Shown: positions 18,278 through 27,635, numbered from the stretch's first letter. The stretch is 64,000 nucleotides of DNA from Bradyrhizobium glycinis (GCF_016031655.1 NZ_JACCHQ010000014.1:124001-188000), one strand, 5' to 3'. A program made the numbers and translations. Notes: generated from the sequence alone by a model not told the origin.

Positions 18278-19204
18278 CTAGATGGTTCGGACGGAAACAG
18301 TCGGAGTCACAGCGCTGGCTTGACCGGCGAAAAATGCAGCCAGCGCGCCCAGAAGGAGGGCAAGGGCACCCAATAGTGCGCCCTGCGACACACGCTTCGC
18401 CGCGGTGTCGGCCGCCTGTTTTGCCTGCTCTTTCGTTTTCGCGACCGTCTCCTTGTACTGCTGCTGATACTGAGCGATCTGACTTTTCGCCTCGTCTTGA
18501 GAGATGTTCTGCGCCTTGGCCAATGCGTCCGCGGCCTTGTCGTTAGCCCCAGCCTGTTGCGCAGGGTCGCCGGTTAGTGCTGCGCGAACGGCCGTCATTG
18601 CGGCGTCCCGAAGTGCTGCAGGATCCTGGCCGCCACTGCGCACTTTGCTTTCTATGGCGGCCATTGGGTCGCCTGCATTATTAAGAGAGGGTGCTGCCGT
18701 CTGAACCGCTGTCTGGACTGTTCCGCCAAGGGCTTTACCTGCTCCACCCAGAGCCGAGGCCGAAGTGCTGAGAACGCCACCGATCATGCCGGACGCAGCC
18801 GACGAGAGAAGATAAACCACAATGAGGGTCGAGACTGCCCACGATATTAGACCGTGATAAGCCGTGGTGGATCGAGATGCCTTCCCGGAAAGCCGCCCGG
18901 CAATGTAACCGCCGAGCGCGGCAGCGAGTATACCAGAGACGACAAACCATATCCCAGCACCGACCGACATAGAGCCGGCGCTAGGAGCATCGCCTTGCGC
19001 GAGATCCAGCGTCGAAAGACCGACGCCCACCCCCACCATGTTAAGAATGATCTGCATTACAAGCCCGATCACGGCACCTGCGAAAACAGCGCCCCAAGCT
19101 ACTTGGTTCAGCATGATCGTGCGTATGTCGTCGGCAGGGCCAACTTCACTGGCACGAGGTGGAAATCGATGATCCTGACGCGGCATTTCAGGGGAGTAAG
19201 CCAT
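18278..19204 (-). CDS. Multi-pass membrane protein with long amphipathic C-terminus
   Basis: The protein is about 308 residues. Four hydrophobic segments are apparent: the region around AWGAVFAGAVIGLVMQIIL, GIWFVVSGILAAALGGYIAG, a third around ISWAVSTLIVVYLLSSAA, and the very C-terminal GALLGALALLLGALAAFFAG. Between the third and last lies an Ala/Gln/Lys-rich helical stretch (about 150-280). Similar rhizobial proteins are annotated as PhnA-like, without evidence for phosphonate metabolism. The start at 19204 is chosen because AGGA lies eight bases upstream; an ATG at 19252 lacks this. It is upstream of the iron-permease homologue in the same orientation. Confidence 0.75.
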   Translation of the reverse strand: MAYSPEMPRQDHRFPPRASEVGPADDIRTIMLNQVAWGAVFAGAVIGLVMQIILNMVGVGVGLSTLDLAQGDAPSAGSMSVGAGIWFVVSGILAAALGGYIAGRLSGKASRSTTAYHGLISWAVSTLIVVYLLSSAASGMIGGVLSTSASALGGAGKALGGTVQTAVQTAAPSLNNAGDPMAAIESKVRSGGQDPAALRDAAMTAVRAALTGDPAQQAGANDKAADALAKAQNISQDEAKSQIAQYQQQYKETVAKTKEQAKQAADTAAKRVSQGALLGALALLLGALAAFFAGQASAVTPTVSVRTI

Positions 19205-19529
19205 GACGTTCATCCTGGGCAGGAGAGGTTCACGCGCTAACCTTCCCTTCATTGCGGTTGTTCCTAAGTTTTAAGGTTAGTTGACGGACCCCCAAATTCT
19301 GTCAGTCGCGAGAGCCCTAATCAGGACTGCTCGTCCTCAATAGGAAATGGCCTGAAAGGGCAAGACGCGTTTCCCAATCCATGAACCTTATGACGCCCCT
19401 GATGCTCAGCTGAGATGCACAACTCAGGCGCGCGAGAGTGCTTAATCAGCGGCGGTCTTCGGCAGCTCTCCTTGGCGCTTTGAAACGAGCGACTTCCGGA
19501 ATTCGCCCGTGGCTGACCCAAGCCCGAAT

Positions 19530-19617
19530 GGCGCAAAGTCGCTTGCCGATGGTGACGCGCTAGTTCGTGACCGTCCATGCCCGGCATAATGATGTCGGTG
19601 ACCCCATGTGCCCGCAA
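19530..19617 (-). pseudogene. Response-regulator fragment
   Basis: A short reading VTDIIMPGMDGHELARHH matches the phosphoacceptor strand and following helix of a receiver domain, with D in TDIIMPGMDG. Neither the N-terminal acidic pair nor the C-terminal Lys-Pro can be found in the surrounding 300 bp in any frame. It is a remnant of a two-component regulator or hybrid kinase. Confidence 0.55.
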
Positions 19618-20251
19618 TGGTCCCCCCGTATTCTCTTGAAAGCGGGTGCCGCACCCCCGTCCGCCGGGTTTACCCGGCGAGCAGCTTCGCTGCTCTCATG
19701 CAGCTCCCGTGCGCCGCACTCAATTGGTTCTAAATTCGGTGAAGGCTTGCTTCTTGCTTGCGTCGGCGCCCGAAAGGCACCGCGACGGCCATAAGAGGTC
19801 TATAAGGCTGCTCTTCGGCACCGCCCTATTGTTCAGGCGGCTCGTGGCCCCCTATCCGTGTATTCACTCGGTGACAGCAATCAGGGAAGAGTGACAGGAA
19901 CCTGCGCTGGTCCATCGCAAACTCCCCGAACCTGCAGGACCGACAAGGCCCCGCCGGTCAGCCTCAGGACACCGGTGAGGTCAACATTTGGGGCGACAAT
20001 GGCGGGCTGCACGGCAGCACGCGATCCATCCATTGAGAACCGCGCAGTCACTCCAGTGTGGCGCGACACCGTTATGTCCACATGCGGTCGAGCCCCGACC
20101 AAGCTGAGGCTATCGTCGGGGACACGGACAAAGCCACTGCACCGGTCCCATCACCACGAGCAGAGCGATAGATCTCCGGTGGCGATTGGGTCAGTTAGGA
20201 ACGAGGGCTCGGCTTTCACATTGCTTGTGAGGTGCAATCGGGAGTCTCAGC
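19618..20251. other. Intergenic region without supported gene
   Basis: Short frames exist on both strands (for example minus 19881-20102) but none shows a recognisable family, ribosome-binding site and plausible composition together. Confidence 0.4.
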
Positions 20252-20473
20252 ATGGCATTGCAAATCGTGATGGATCACAGCGGCGACAGCCGCCACTTCT
20301 TCGACAACTCCAATGCAGAAGCGTTGGTAGAGGCGGAGAGGCTTTTTCTGCAATTTACCAGCAAAGGATACACCGCGGCGGTGCGGAACGAGCCCGGTGA
20401 GGTAACGAAAATCACCGCATTCGATCCGACCGCGGAAGAGACATTGTTCTTCCCGCGGCTCGTCGGTGGGTGA
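20252..20473 (+). CDS. Small conserved-type hypothetical protein
   Basis: The protein is 73 residues starting MALQIVMDHSGDSRHFFD. GGAGTCTCAGC precedes the ATG. The composition looks like a genuine small alpha/beta protein: a helix NAEALVEAERLFLQF, then a strand turn KGYTAAVRN, then PGEVTKITAFDPTAEETLF. It resembles small rhizobial proteins of unknown role. The next gene follows about 50 bp downstream in the same direction. Confidence 0.65.
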   Translation: MALQIVMDHSGDSRHFFDNSNAEALVEAERLFLQFTSKGYTAAVRNEPGEVTKITAFDPTAEETLFFPRLVGG

Positions 20474-20524
20474 GCATCAGTGAAGAGAAGGTCTCGTCGC
20501 ATCGGCTCATGGACCCCTCGGAGC

Positions 20525-20938
20525 ATGGCTGTTGGTCAGCTTTATCAAGCAGCAAAGGAGGAGAAAACGGTTCAAGCTCGAGCGCTGCGACTGCTGCGCT
20601 CTTGGCTCTCACCCCAGCAAAGGGCCGAGTTCGAGAGGAAGGGGCACTTCGACGTGGTTGGGTGCGATACGGGAAAGCGGTACCGCATCCGGCGGGGAAC
20701 GTCCGCCAACGTCAACGAGATCGACGAATACGGCCGGCTGGGCATGGGGTGGTGCTTCGTCCCGGTGGGTGGCTTGGTCCAGGGCGATGTCATGCTCGCC
20801 CAAAAAATAGCTCTTGAAACGGACGAGGCACGTGCCCTGAGCATCGCGAATAGCTTCCCCGGTCCGATCCGGTGGCGCCGACCGGGTACTCGTCCGCGAG
20901 AGGGGAGAATTGTGCCCGGACGTCTTCATTCGAGCTAA
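20525..20938 (+). CDS. Hypothetical protein
   Basis: The protein is about 137 residues. The N-terminal helix MAVGQLYQAAKEEKTVQARA leads to a compact segment with LRSWLSPQQRAEFERKGHFDVVGCDTGKRYRIRRGTSANV. I have seen comparable sequences called hypothetical in Bradyrhizobium; the WLSPxQRxxFExxGHFxVxG pattern with a GxRYRI strand suggests a small beta domain. A frame opening 45 bp earlier is possible, but the ATG at 20525 starts the conserved-looking part. Function unknown. Confidence 0.65.
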   Translation: MAVGQLYQAAKEEKTVQARALRLLRSWLSPQQRAEFERKGHFDVVGCDTGKRYRIRRGTSANVNEIDEYGRLGMGWCFVPVGGLVQGDVMLAQKIALETDEARALSIANSFPGPIRWRRPGTRPREGRIVPGRLHSS

Positions 20939-21471
20939 AGGCAGACCGGCGTCGCCGACCGGCCGCCGAGCAGAGGAGTTGAGGCCAAGGAAAGGGGGCA
21001 CCCTGACCTTCCTTTGAACTTCGGGAGTTATATCCCCGACAAATGCAAGCTGCAGGAACAGTAATCTTGCTCCCTGAGTACATCGGGCGGGCGGCATGCC
21101 AGCGATTTCCACCATTCATGAAGGTCATCGCGCGACGGCGAGCCATGTCCGGTGGCGGCACGATCGCTGGTCCGAAAGTCATTAAGAGCTGTACGACCGG
21201 AAACGACCTGACGATTGCGTGCTGGGTGCTGATTATAGGTGTCGGTATCGCCGGGAAGCGGTGCGGCCCGGGAGCTGTTGTCGGAGCGCTGGCTTGGGCT
21301 TCGCCGGGGAAAGAACGCATATCTTTGCGTTGGTGGAGCGCTCCCGGCAACCAGAATAGCCCTCCTGGCACATTGGCCCACGGACGTCCTTGCCGAACTC
21401 GCGCTGGGCGCCGCGATCGAGAAGTCGAATCCGGCAACTATCTATCTACCAGTCGAACGCAAAAACTCGGT
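20939..21471. other. Intergenic region without supported gene
   Basis: Overlapping open frames occur on both strands here (for example plus 21043-21600, minus 20790-21437), with repetitive or unbalanced composition and no motif. I regard them as chance frames in high-GC DNA. Confidence 0.4.
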
Positions 21472-22041
21472 TCAGCGCACGTCGGCGATGATAGCTGCCA
21501 CGCGCCGGGAGCGTTGGTCAACAATCACAAGACTTTTGCCCGTGATCAGATACTGGTCTCCCCAAAATCCATTCAGCACTTGAGTTGCTTCCGGCGGTAG
21601 GTCGGCGACCGCTGTCTGGCGGGGAACGGACGTCCCAATCATCATCTCGAAGTTGGGACGATCCATGGCAGGCGCTGACGCCGACGAGAAGATAGCACGG
21701 AGCTGTTCGCGTTGCACATCGCTGAGGTTCGCTGGGCCAGCAGTTTGCCGGATTTCGCGGGCCCGACGGCCCGTCGAGTCTTCGTTTTGAGCCGGATCTT
21801 CCTTCGCACTTGTGCTGATCGCCTCCCGCTGTGTCGGAACTCCCGTCCCGACCGTCGTGGCGGGCGCGCTGTTATCGGCTCCGGTCGACGGACGTCCCAC
21901 GTAGTCGGTTGCGCCGAACATCTGGGGTGCGACAAACCATAACGCAAAGCCCACGAAAAGAACCGCGGCGATGGCGCATCCGAACATCATCAGTCTGCGG
22001 GTGCCTTCTCTTTCTTCGATTCGGGGAAGATTTGCGACCAT
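21472..22041 (-). CDS. DUF1236 protein with N-terminal membrane anchor
   Basis: The protein is 189 residues. A short cytoplasmic N-terminus with basic residues is followed by one membrane segment (MMFGCAIAAVLFVGFALWF), a low-complexity Thr/Ser/Pro region, and the DUF1236 C-terminal pattern LPPEATQVLNGFWGDQYLI, then VIVDQRSRRVAAII. DUF1236 proteins are rhizobial envelope proteins of unknown function. Monocistronic. Confidence 0.82.
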   Translation of the reverse strand: MVANLPRIEEREGTRRLMMFGCAIAAVLFVGFALWFVAPQMFGATDYVGRPSTGADNSAPATTVGTGVPTQREAISTSAKEDPAQNEDSTGRRAREIRQTAGPANLSDVQREQLRAIFSSASAPAMDRPNFEMMIGTSVPRQTAVADLPPEATQVLNGFWGDQYLITGKSLVIVDQRSRRVAAIIADVR

Positions 22042-22225
22042 GGCGAGCGTCTCCGATTTGTTGTCCCAACCCGGAGCATCGATCCACGGTTCCTAAATCG
22101 CTGCTCTGAGGTCACCTCCGGCACGCGCGACGCACTTGCTAAACCACACTATTGCTTGGAACGTTCAGCTCCCGCGCGCGCTGATGAAGCAGTCGGGTTA
22201 CCCGCAAGGCGGACAGGAGAATGCG

Positions 22226-22399
22226 ATGCAACGACCTTCAGAACCCAAGCTACAATCGATCCGCGATGAACGCGCTAAACAGGCAGCTGAACATCCAGCA
22301 GGACCACACGCGACACCGAAGTTAACCGACTCGGACAAGACGCCCGGCTGCGGTGTTTTGCCTGAACCGGATGATCCGAACATCAGCCCGACTGGGTGA
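22226..22399 (+). CDS. Small hydrophilic hypothetical protein
   Basis: The protein is 57 residues starting MQRPSEPKLQSIRDERA. It is preceded by ACAGGAGAATGCG, a good ribosome-binding site. It is rich in charged residues and proline and contains one Cys (KTPGCGVLPEPDD). It lies divergent from the DUF1236 gene. The good translation signal is the main support; no family is recognised. Confidence 0.5.
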   Translation: MQRPSEPKLQSIRDERAKQAAEHPAGPHATPKLTDSDKTPGCGVLPEPDDPNISPTG

Positions 22400-22453
22400 C
22401 AATTCAGATCGCGGCGCCGCAATCTCAGGACGCAGGTTGCCGCAGTCTGCCGT

Positions 22454-22690
22454 TCAGCTGCGGATGCTCCTCTTCAGCATGTCCTCTTCTCTTTTGATGG
22501 CCGGGAGCACTTGCTCTGCGAATGCCTCGATGAAGCTCAACTGGCGCCGTCCCACCTGGTGGATATGAATCTCGGCGAAGCCCATTTCAGCGTACTGAGC
22601 AAGCTAAGCTTGATGCTGCCTTAGGTCTGCGGACACCAGAACTGATCGACGAATGTCTTCGGCCTTGACTAGGCGGCCAACCGATCCATT
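22454..22690 (-). pseudogene. LLM-class (luciferase-like, F420-type) oxidoreductase C-terminus, nonsense mutated
   Basis: One frame reads SVGRLVKAEDIRRSVLVSAD, then LRQHQA, a TAG stop, then LAQYAEMGFAEIHIHQVG and a tail EAFAEQVLPAIKREE ending at TGA. This is the C-terminal end of TIM-barrel luciferase-like oxidoreductases, where the sequence around the stop is normally WLAQYAELGFD. The TAG therefore sits where Trp (TGG) is expected. The N-terminal two thirds of the enzyme are absent from the flanking DNA. Confidence 0.7.
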
Positions 22691-23215
22691 CAAACTGAAA
22701 ATGAAAAACCCCTCTTCGATCGTCCCGATGTCGGTTCAGCAGACCCGACGGTGGGCCATATTTCCCATGGGAGACCTGCCGTCCAAACAGGGCTGCCAAC
22801 TCGATCCCAGGATAGCCAATGAGCTGCGCGAGGATGCCTTACATCTACAGCGCGCATTGACACAAGCAGAGCGCGCTTCAAGGACTCCGTGCAGACCTCG
22901 GAATTGGCCAGCAGATCGGTAGACAACTCCCCGCTGGAGTTTCGAAGGCTTCGCAGTTTTAGCCAGGCCACGACGAGTCTTCGTTTTCTCTGTGTTTCAA
23001 AGAAAAGAGCCTCAGCCGCTGTTTCAAAAAAAGGCCCCAACCCGGGGGGAGGATTGAGGTCTTCGGCATAGAGCACCTTGTTCGGCAACAGATGCGATGG
23101 CCCAACTGATAAAATTACGCCGCGTTGTGTCCTACTTCATTCAGTGGGGGTCCTAAGTAGGACAGTACCCAACGCCACCCCACGGCCCTACGCTCACGGA
23201 CCGCAACCCCAGCCT
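22691..23215. other. Intergenic region, one doubtful minus-strand frame
   Basis: A minus-strand frame at 22690-23088 contains a protein-like stretch (ETQRKRRLVVAWLKLRSLRN) but I recognise no family, and it runs into the LLM pseudogene. It may be a further remnant. Confidence 0.3.
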
Positions 23216-23425
23216 ATGAGGATCACCTCGCAGACGCGCGAGATCGGCTTATGCGGCATCTTGGTCTATTGCCACTGCGGCCACAACGTCGCGACGGACA
23301 GCTCACTGGCTGGACGACGTATGTCTTTCTGACATTGAGCCTCGTTTTGTGCGCGAGGGCTGCGGCAGCCGCGGCGCCGACGTCCGACCGATTTCGGGCG
23401 AGGCGACCCACGACGCGCGATTCCC
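23216..23425 (+). pseudogene. Zn-ribbon-like small protein, frameshifted paralogue of 29737-30048
   Basis: The start MRITSQTREIGLCGILVYCHCGHNVA closely matches MKITFGEMRGMGLRGILVYCHCGHNVAL of the intact copy. About 30 codons in, around 23303, the reading shifts by one base. The homologous text then continues in another frame as LSDIEPRFVREGCGSRGADVRP, against LSDLEPRFVCQGCGSRGGDVRP. The first Cys of the second CxxC pair is also changed to Arg, so metal binding would be lost even without the shift. Confidence 0.75.
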
Positions 23426-23445
23426 TCGCAGGCCAGCGCCGGCTG

Positions 23446-23676
23446 CTATCTCATTCTTCGAGATCCAATACTGATGAAGTAGATCGGCTTCCCGGCTTCG
23501 TCGGTCACCTCTAGCGACCATTCCTGACCTGGACGGAACTTGCCGTCGATGTCCTTAAACAGGGCTCCCGCGTAGCCTATGGCTTCCTTCCAAGCCGCTT
23601 CATCGTCGGGCAATTCCTCTCCCAGGCTGTCCTTCATTGGGTGCGAGTCGTGCACATTAAAGAAGTACTTCGGCAT
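23446..23676 (-). CDS. DUF6894 family small protein, copy 1
   Basis: The protein is 76 residues with the family pattern PKYFFNVHD, then DxxGEELPDDEAAWKEA, then GQEWSLEVTDEAGKPIYFI. DUF6894 proteins are very common small proteins in Bradyrhizobium with unknown function. It is convergent with the broken Zn-ribbon-like gene and is a paralogue of 29409-29639. Confidence 0.82.
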   Translation of the reverse strand: MPKYFFNVHDSHPMKDSLGEELPDDEAAWKEAIGYAGALFKDIDGKFRPGQEWSLEVTDEAGKPIYFISIGSRRMR

Positions 23677-23916
23677 GCCAGGTAAAATGCTGTTTGAACG
23701 GCCTCCGTTCCTAACGCGGAAGCTTAGGAACGCCGGTCAACCGCCCTGATTGGAATGCGGGCCATGCGGAAGGCTATTGAACGACGCACGCAGCTCGGCC
23801 GGCGTCGCACCACTCAGAAAAAAAGGCGCCAGGAGTGAACTAGGAACGCTGCGGGCCGGCCCATGTTGATCCTCGTGCGCTTAGGCGCAAGGCTATCTCA
23901 TCCGTAGCCCGAGCGG

Positions 23917-23960
23917 CCCCAGCCCTGGGTCATTGATCCAGGCCTGGGGTCGTTCTTCTA
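23917..23960 (+). terminator. Strong inverted repeat, terminator-like
   Basis: CCCCAG-C-CCTGG (23917-23928) pairs with CCAGG-C-CTGGGG (23938-23949) around a nine-base loop, followed by TCGTTCTTCT. No gene clearly ends into it on the plus strand, so it may mark the end of an unrecognised transcript or be part of a dispersed palindromic repeat. Confidence 0.4.
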
Positions 23961-24128
23961 CCATTCGGCCGAACTTCGGCGACCGTTTAAGGGAGATGCT
24001 GGCGAATTGTGTGATCTGCGTAGCGTTGAATAGCGAGAGCCAGCCGGAATGTCTGACGAGCACCCGCGACTCAATAGGCGGTGAGGTGCTGTCCGTATTT
24101 CCCTAGGGTCCTAAGTTGAATTTGAAAG

Positions 24129-24412
24129 GTGTCCAAGCGCCAAGGGGGACCAGTCCAGCGCCGGGGATATCCCGGACTGAGGCGGTCGCCCAGATGCGCG
24201 ATGTTCTCGATTCTATCGGGGCTACCTGTCCGGCGTGCCGCCAGAAATCGACTGGAGGCTGTTCTCATTAAGTGGCATGGCCGTCTCATATCCGCTCCAG
24301 CTTCATTCGTCGCGTTTTCGAGAGCGTGGTGCGCCGCTGCAACGAGGAACGACTGGTCGGCGGTGACGGATTTGCGGTCGATGCGAGCCTAATTAAGGCC
24401 GATGCCAATCAC
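24129..24412 (+). pseudogene. Transposase fragment (IS1182-like)
   Basis: The recognisable portion is RRVFESVVRRCNEERLVGG followed by DGFAVDASLIKADANHEG. It matches the segment around the first catalytic Asp (VDASLIKADAN) of IS1182-type transposases. Upstream, HGRLIS and the following text can be joined only by changing frame, and no start is present. The reading stops matching at about 24412, where an unrelated gene fragment begins. Confidence 0.65.
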
Positions 24413-24422
24413 GAGGGGCCGA

Positions 24423-24540
24423 TCTCCAAATTCAGTGACCTCAATATGCTCGTCATGCTCGGAGCGCTTGAACGGAGCTACGACGAGTATTCCGCTCTAT
24501 GTCGAACGGCCGGATTTGAGACCGCGGCACGGCTCGCGCG
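24423..24540 (+). pseudogene. C-terminal fragment of an O-methyltransferase
   Basis: In the same frame as the transposase remnant the text becomes SDLNMLVMLGALERSYDEYS followed by ALCRTAGFE. This is the typical end of SAM-dependent O-methyltransferases, where DLNMLVMLGGRERTxxE leads to LLxxAGF. The Rossmann fold and catalytic residues are missing. The junction with the transposase fragment at about 24412-24423 is probably an old insertion or deletion breakpoint. Confidence 0.6.
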
Positions 24541-24934
24541 GGCTCGCACTTCCAGGTCATGGAGGCAGTTCCGACTTAGACTGAGCCAGTGCGGATCCTT
24601 TCTTCACAGCGCAGGGTCTGCATCCGATACGCTTTCACAAGCTGAGGTCTGGTCATGGCGCGATGGCGAAGTTCGGTTTGGCTCAGATATGGTCTGCTGA
24701 TCGAGGCACACTGGAAGTGACACGGCACCGTTCAAACCGACGCTTTTGACCCTGGCTGTGTAAAAACGCGAACAATCGACAGGCGGCTAGAACTACGTTC
24801 TTCAGTTCGCCATCTCGCTTGAAATTGCTTGCGAGCATGAATGCTAGATCGGCCTTCCAAAGCGGAATTTGTTTCACGGGCAGAAGAAATGTCTATCTCG
24901 CTTTACGTACGGCATTCCGTGTTCTCGTCGAGTA
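24541..24934. other. Intergenic, dispersed-repeat-like sequence
   Basis: No gene supported. The minus-strand frame at 24683-24877 ends in FLHSQGQKRRFERCRVTSS. That is the sort of translation produced by a dispersed intergenic repeat in Bradyrhizobium rather than a protein family. Confidence 0.35.
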
Positions 24935-25909
24935 TCAGTTCTGCTTTGCGAGGGGCGAGTTCACGACCCTTCCCCAGCGGGGTACCTCGGTGGCGACAAG
25001 CTCGCGGAGGGCGTGGGGCGTTCGTCGTGTGGCTTCAGGAATGACGAATCCGATCTCGGCCAGTCGTTTCCGCGTCGTCTCGTCGTCCAGGGCTTTTTTC
25101 AACGCCTCGTTGAGCTTGGATTGAACTTCGGGATCCAGATTTTTGGGCGCGAAAATCGCGTTCCAGGTCGAGACGACAAACTCAGGCAGGCCACCTTCAG
25201 CAGTTGTCGGGACGTTCGGAATCAGCTCAGTGCGCCGCGGACTCGCGATTGCGATCGCTTTCAGGGTACCGCCTTGGATCTGCGAGATTGCCCCACTCAG
25301 CGAAATGCAACTGAAATCGACCTGACCGCTCATTAGATCATTCATCGCTGGCGCGCCGCCACGGTAGGGAACGCGCCCGGTTTGGATTCCGAGCATCGAT
25401 TGAAGCAGCGTGCAAAAGAGATAGGTGGGCGCTCCAGCACCGACATGCGCTTCGTTGACCTTATGCTGGTTCGCCCGGACGTAGGCGATGAAGTCGGGAA
25501 GACTGTCGGCTGGGAAGTCCTTTCGGGTCACGATCACTGCAGGCACTTCGGCCGCGATGCCGATGGGCGTGAAATCATTGATCGGATCATATTTGAGGTC
25601 GGGATATTGCGCAGGGGCGGCACCATGCGTTCCCATGTTGCCCATAATGATCGTATAGCCATCCGATGCCGCATGGGCGGCGCGCGTCGTCGCTGTCGTG
25701 CCTGCGGCTCCAGGCTCATTATCGATGATGACGGGCCGCCCGAGCGTCCTCGACAAGTGCTCGGCTAGAATTCGCGACAAGGTGTCGTTCGATCCACCGG
25801 CCGCGTATGGCACGATGAGCGTAATCGGCCTGGAGGGGTAATCGGCCCGGGCTTCGCCCAGAGGGCAAAAGGCGAGACCAGTGAAAAAGAGCGCGAGCAG
25901 GCGAATCAT
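24935..25909 (-). CDS. Bug-type solute-binding protein of a tripartite tricarboxylate transporter
   Basis: The protein is 324 residues. A signal peptide (MIRLLALFFTGLAFCPLGEARA) precedes the mature YPSRPITLIVPYAAGGSNDT, the classic Bug/TctC opening. ENEPGAAGTTA-type and YRGGAPAMNDLMSGQVD motifs follow. The protein would bind a carboxylate in the periplasm. No TctA/TctB membrane genes are adjacent, so it is an orphan, as is frequent for this family. ATG 25909 is preceded by AGGGAGGATTGAA. Composition is ordinary and the gene looks intact. Confidence 0.9.
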   Translation of the reverse strand: MIRLLALFFTGLAFCPLGEARADYPSRPITLIVPYAAGGSNDTLSRILAEHLSRTLGRPVIIDNEPGAAGTTATTRAAHAASDGYTIIMGNMGTHGAAPAQYPDLKYDPINDFTPIGIAAEVPAVIVTRKDFPADSLPDFIAYVRANQHKVNEAHVGAGAPTYLFCTLLQSMLGIQTGRVPYRGGAPAMNDLMSGQVDFSCISLSGAISQIQGGTLKAIAIASPRRTELIPNVPTTAEGGLPEFVVSTWNAIFAPKNLDPEVQSKLNEALKKALDDETTRKRLAEIGFVIPEATRRTPHALRELVATEVPRWGRVVNSPLAKQN

Positions 25910-26087
25910 TTCAATCCTCCCTGGCTTACGACTTTCGAGATAACCTATCATTCGGGTCGCCAACTGCGCTATGATATAAAAAGACGCGCGTCCCCTCTTG
26001 GCCCAACTCGGACCTCATGCAATGTCCATTTCTGCGCGCCGTTGGGGGATGAGCGGACATCCCGGATTCATGAGTACACGCCCTTCT

Positions 26088-27488
26088 GTAATGGGCCCGA
26101 TGATGTCAAGCCTCCCGAGTGAACGTCTCGTCGCCGAGCTCATGCTTCTGTCCGTGGTCAACGCCTGGCCGCCACATCATGCTGTCAGAGGGAGCGGTGA
26201 GCCTATCTAGATACGCGTGGTTCGTCAGATGACGACCACTGGCCGTGTAACGGCTTCACCGGATCCACCGTCCCGGCGACGGGACTTCGGGCACCGAGCT
26301 TCAGTTCAGCCCGGTTGCGTTCTTGATCTCCTCCACGTTTTCTATGCTGCGATCGAGCCGGCGTCAGTCCATCGGTAAGTTGTGCCGTCGATCCAGATCC
26401 GATGCAGGATCACCGCGAGCTTGCGTGCCAGGGCGACCTTTGCGCGCTTTGAGCCTCGCCGCTTGGCGACGTCCATCCCCCAGCGCTTGAGTTTTGAGAA
26501 CCGCGTGATGCGCGACAGCAGAACGTTGGCGGCTTCATACAACGCCGTGCGCACCGTCTCGTCACCGGCCAACGTGATCCCGCCTGTGACGTCCTTTTCT
26601 CCCGATTGATATTTCTTTGGCGTAAGCCCGAACAGCGCGCCTGCTGCCTTCGATTTTACGATGCGATGAGGGTCATCAATCGCTGATTTGTAGGTAACAG
26701 CCACCAGGGGGCCAACACCCGGTACTGTCATCAGCCGGCGACAGACTGCATCGTCACGCACAATTGCCAGCACAGCCTTGTGCAGCCTTCCGTACTCTGC
26801 CCTCAAGGCCGATCGTGCCGAAAGCATCGCACTGGCAATACGCTCCAATGTCGCTTGTCCCGCAACCAACTCTAGGATCCGCGCTTCGAAACTCCTCCGC
26901 GTCACCGGGCCAACCTTCAGCCCGAAGCCGCGCAAAATCCCTCGGATACTTAATTCCACATCGATAAGTCGCCCGAGAAGCTGTTTGCGTGCGATCAGGA
27001 GTGCCCGGATCTCCTGGGCGCCGACCGACTTCGCGTGTACCGGCTGGAACCATCCCATCCGGATCAACTGGGCGATCCCGCGGGCATCCTTGCGATCAGT
27101 CTTCACCGTCATTGCAGACAATGCGGCCTTAACATGTCGCGTCTCGAGCAGGACCGCCTCGAGCCCCGCTCCTTTCAAGCCTGCATGCAGCCATTGCGAC
27201 AGCGGCCCCGCTTCCAGCCCAATTCGCTTTACTGCAAAGCCAAGCCTCTCGAAAAAGTCGACTAAGGCGTCGGGTTCGCTCGCGATCTTCGCTTCCTTCA
27301 GGATCTTACCCTGGGCATCCACAACGCACACGCTCGACAGTTCCAATGACACGTCGATTCCGGCATAGTTCTCCACGGCTGTCCTCCGTCTCTAGATGCT
27401 TGGGCCCGACTCAAGTCGTGACCCCGTTTCATCATCTATCGGGGGACAGCCACCATCATGACCCCTTGCTCGGAGCAGGGCCCATTAC
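26088..27488 (-). mobile_element. IS110-family insertion sequence (limits tentative)
   Basis: The transposase gene is flanked by an 11-bp inverted sequence, GTAATGGGCCC at 26088-26098 and GGGCCCATTAC at 27478-27488, giving an element of about 1.4 kb. IS110 members have poor or subterminal repeats and often no target duplication, so the exact ends remain uncertain. Confidence 0.5.
26342..27376 (-). CDS. IS110-family transposase
   Basis: The protein is 344 residues and looks intact. The N-terminal DEDD (RuvC-like) domain starts GIDVSLELSSVCVVD, with a Glu in IGLEAGPLSQWL and the acidic cluster TDRKDARGIAQLI. The C-terminal transposase_20 domain has MTVPGVGPLVAVTYKSAI and GLTPKKYQSG followed by GGITLAGDETVRTALYEAA. 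The enzyme excises and inserts its element by a site-specific mechanism. Confidence 0.93.
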   Translation of the reverse strand: MENYAGIDVSLELSSVCVVDAQGKILKEAKIASEPDALVDFFERLGFAVKRIGLEAGPLSQWLHAGLKGAGLEAVLLETRHVKAALSAMTVKTDRKDARGIAQLIRMGWFQPVHAKSVGAQEIRALLIARKQLLGRLIDVELSIRGILRGFGLKVGPVTRRSFEARILELVAGQATLERIASAMLSARSALRAEYGRLHKAVLAIVRDDAVCRRLMTVPGVGPLVAVTYKSAIDDPHRIVKSKAAGALFGLTPKKYQSGEKDVTGGITLAGDETVRTALYEAANVLLSRITRFSKLKRWGMDVAKRRGSKRAKVALARKLAVILHRIWIDGTTYRWTDAGSIAA

Positions 27489-27493
27489 GGCAT

Positions 27494-27555
27494 CTAGAAC
27501 TCCCGGGTAGTCGCCGGGTGCTCTCGGTTCTTGACCTTGATCCAGTCTTTCGTCA
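27494..27555 (-). pseudogene. Second copy of an ATP-dependent DNA ligase C-terminus
   Basis: Reads KDWIKVKNREHPATTREF then a stop. It is homologous to KHWIKVKNRTHPAMGREL at the end of the ligase pseudogene 80 bp away on the same strand. Only this tail is present, next to the IS110 element. Confidence 0.6.
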
Positions 27556-27635
27556 TTTGCGGCCATAAGAACTAGAATGCGACAATGAAGCCAACCACAG
27601 TGATTGCGGTGATTGATAAGGCGCGCCCTGCCGGC

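Noticed and set aside
23764..23847. 27-codon basic peptide MRAMRKAIERRTQLG
   Set aside because: Composition is suggestive, but the length is too short and no ribosome-binding site or homologue within the window supports it.
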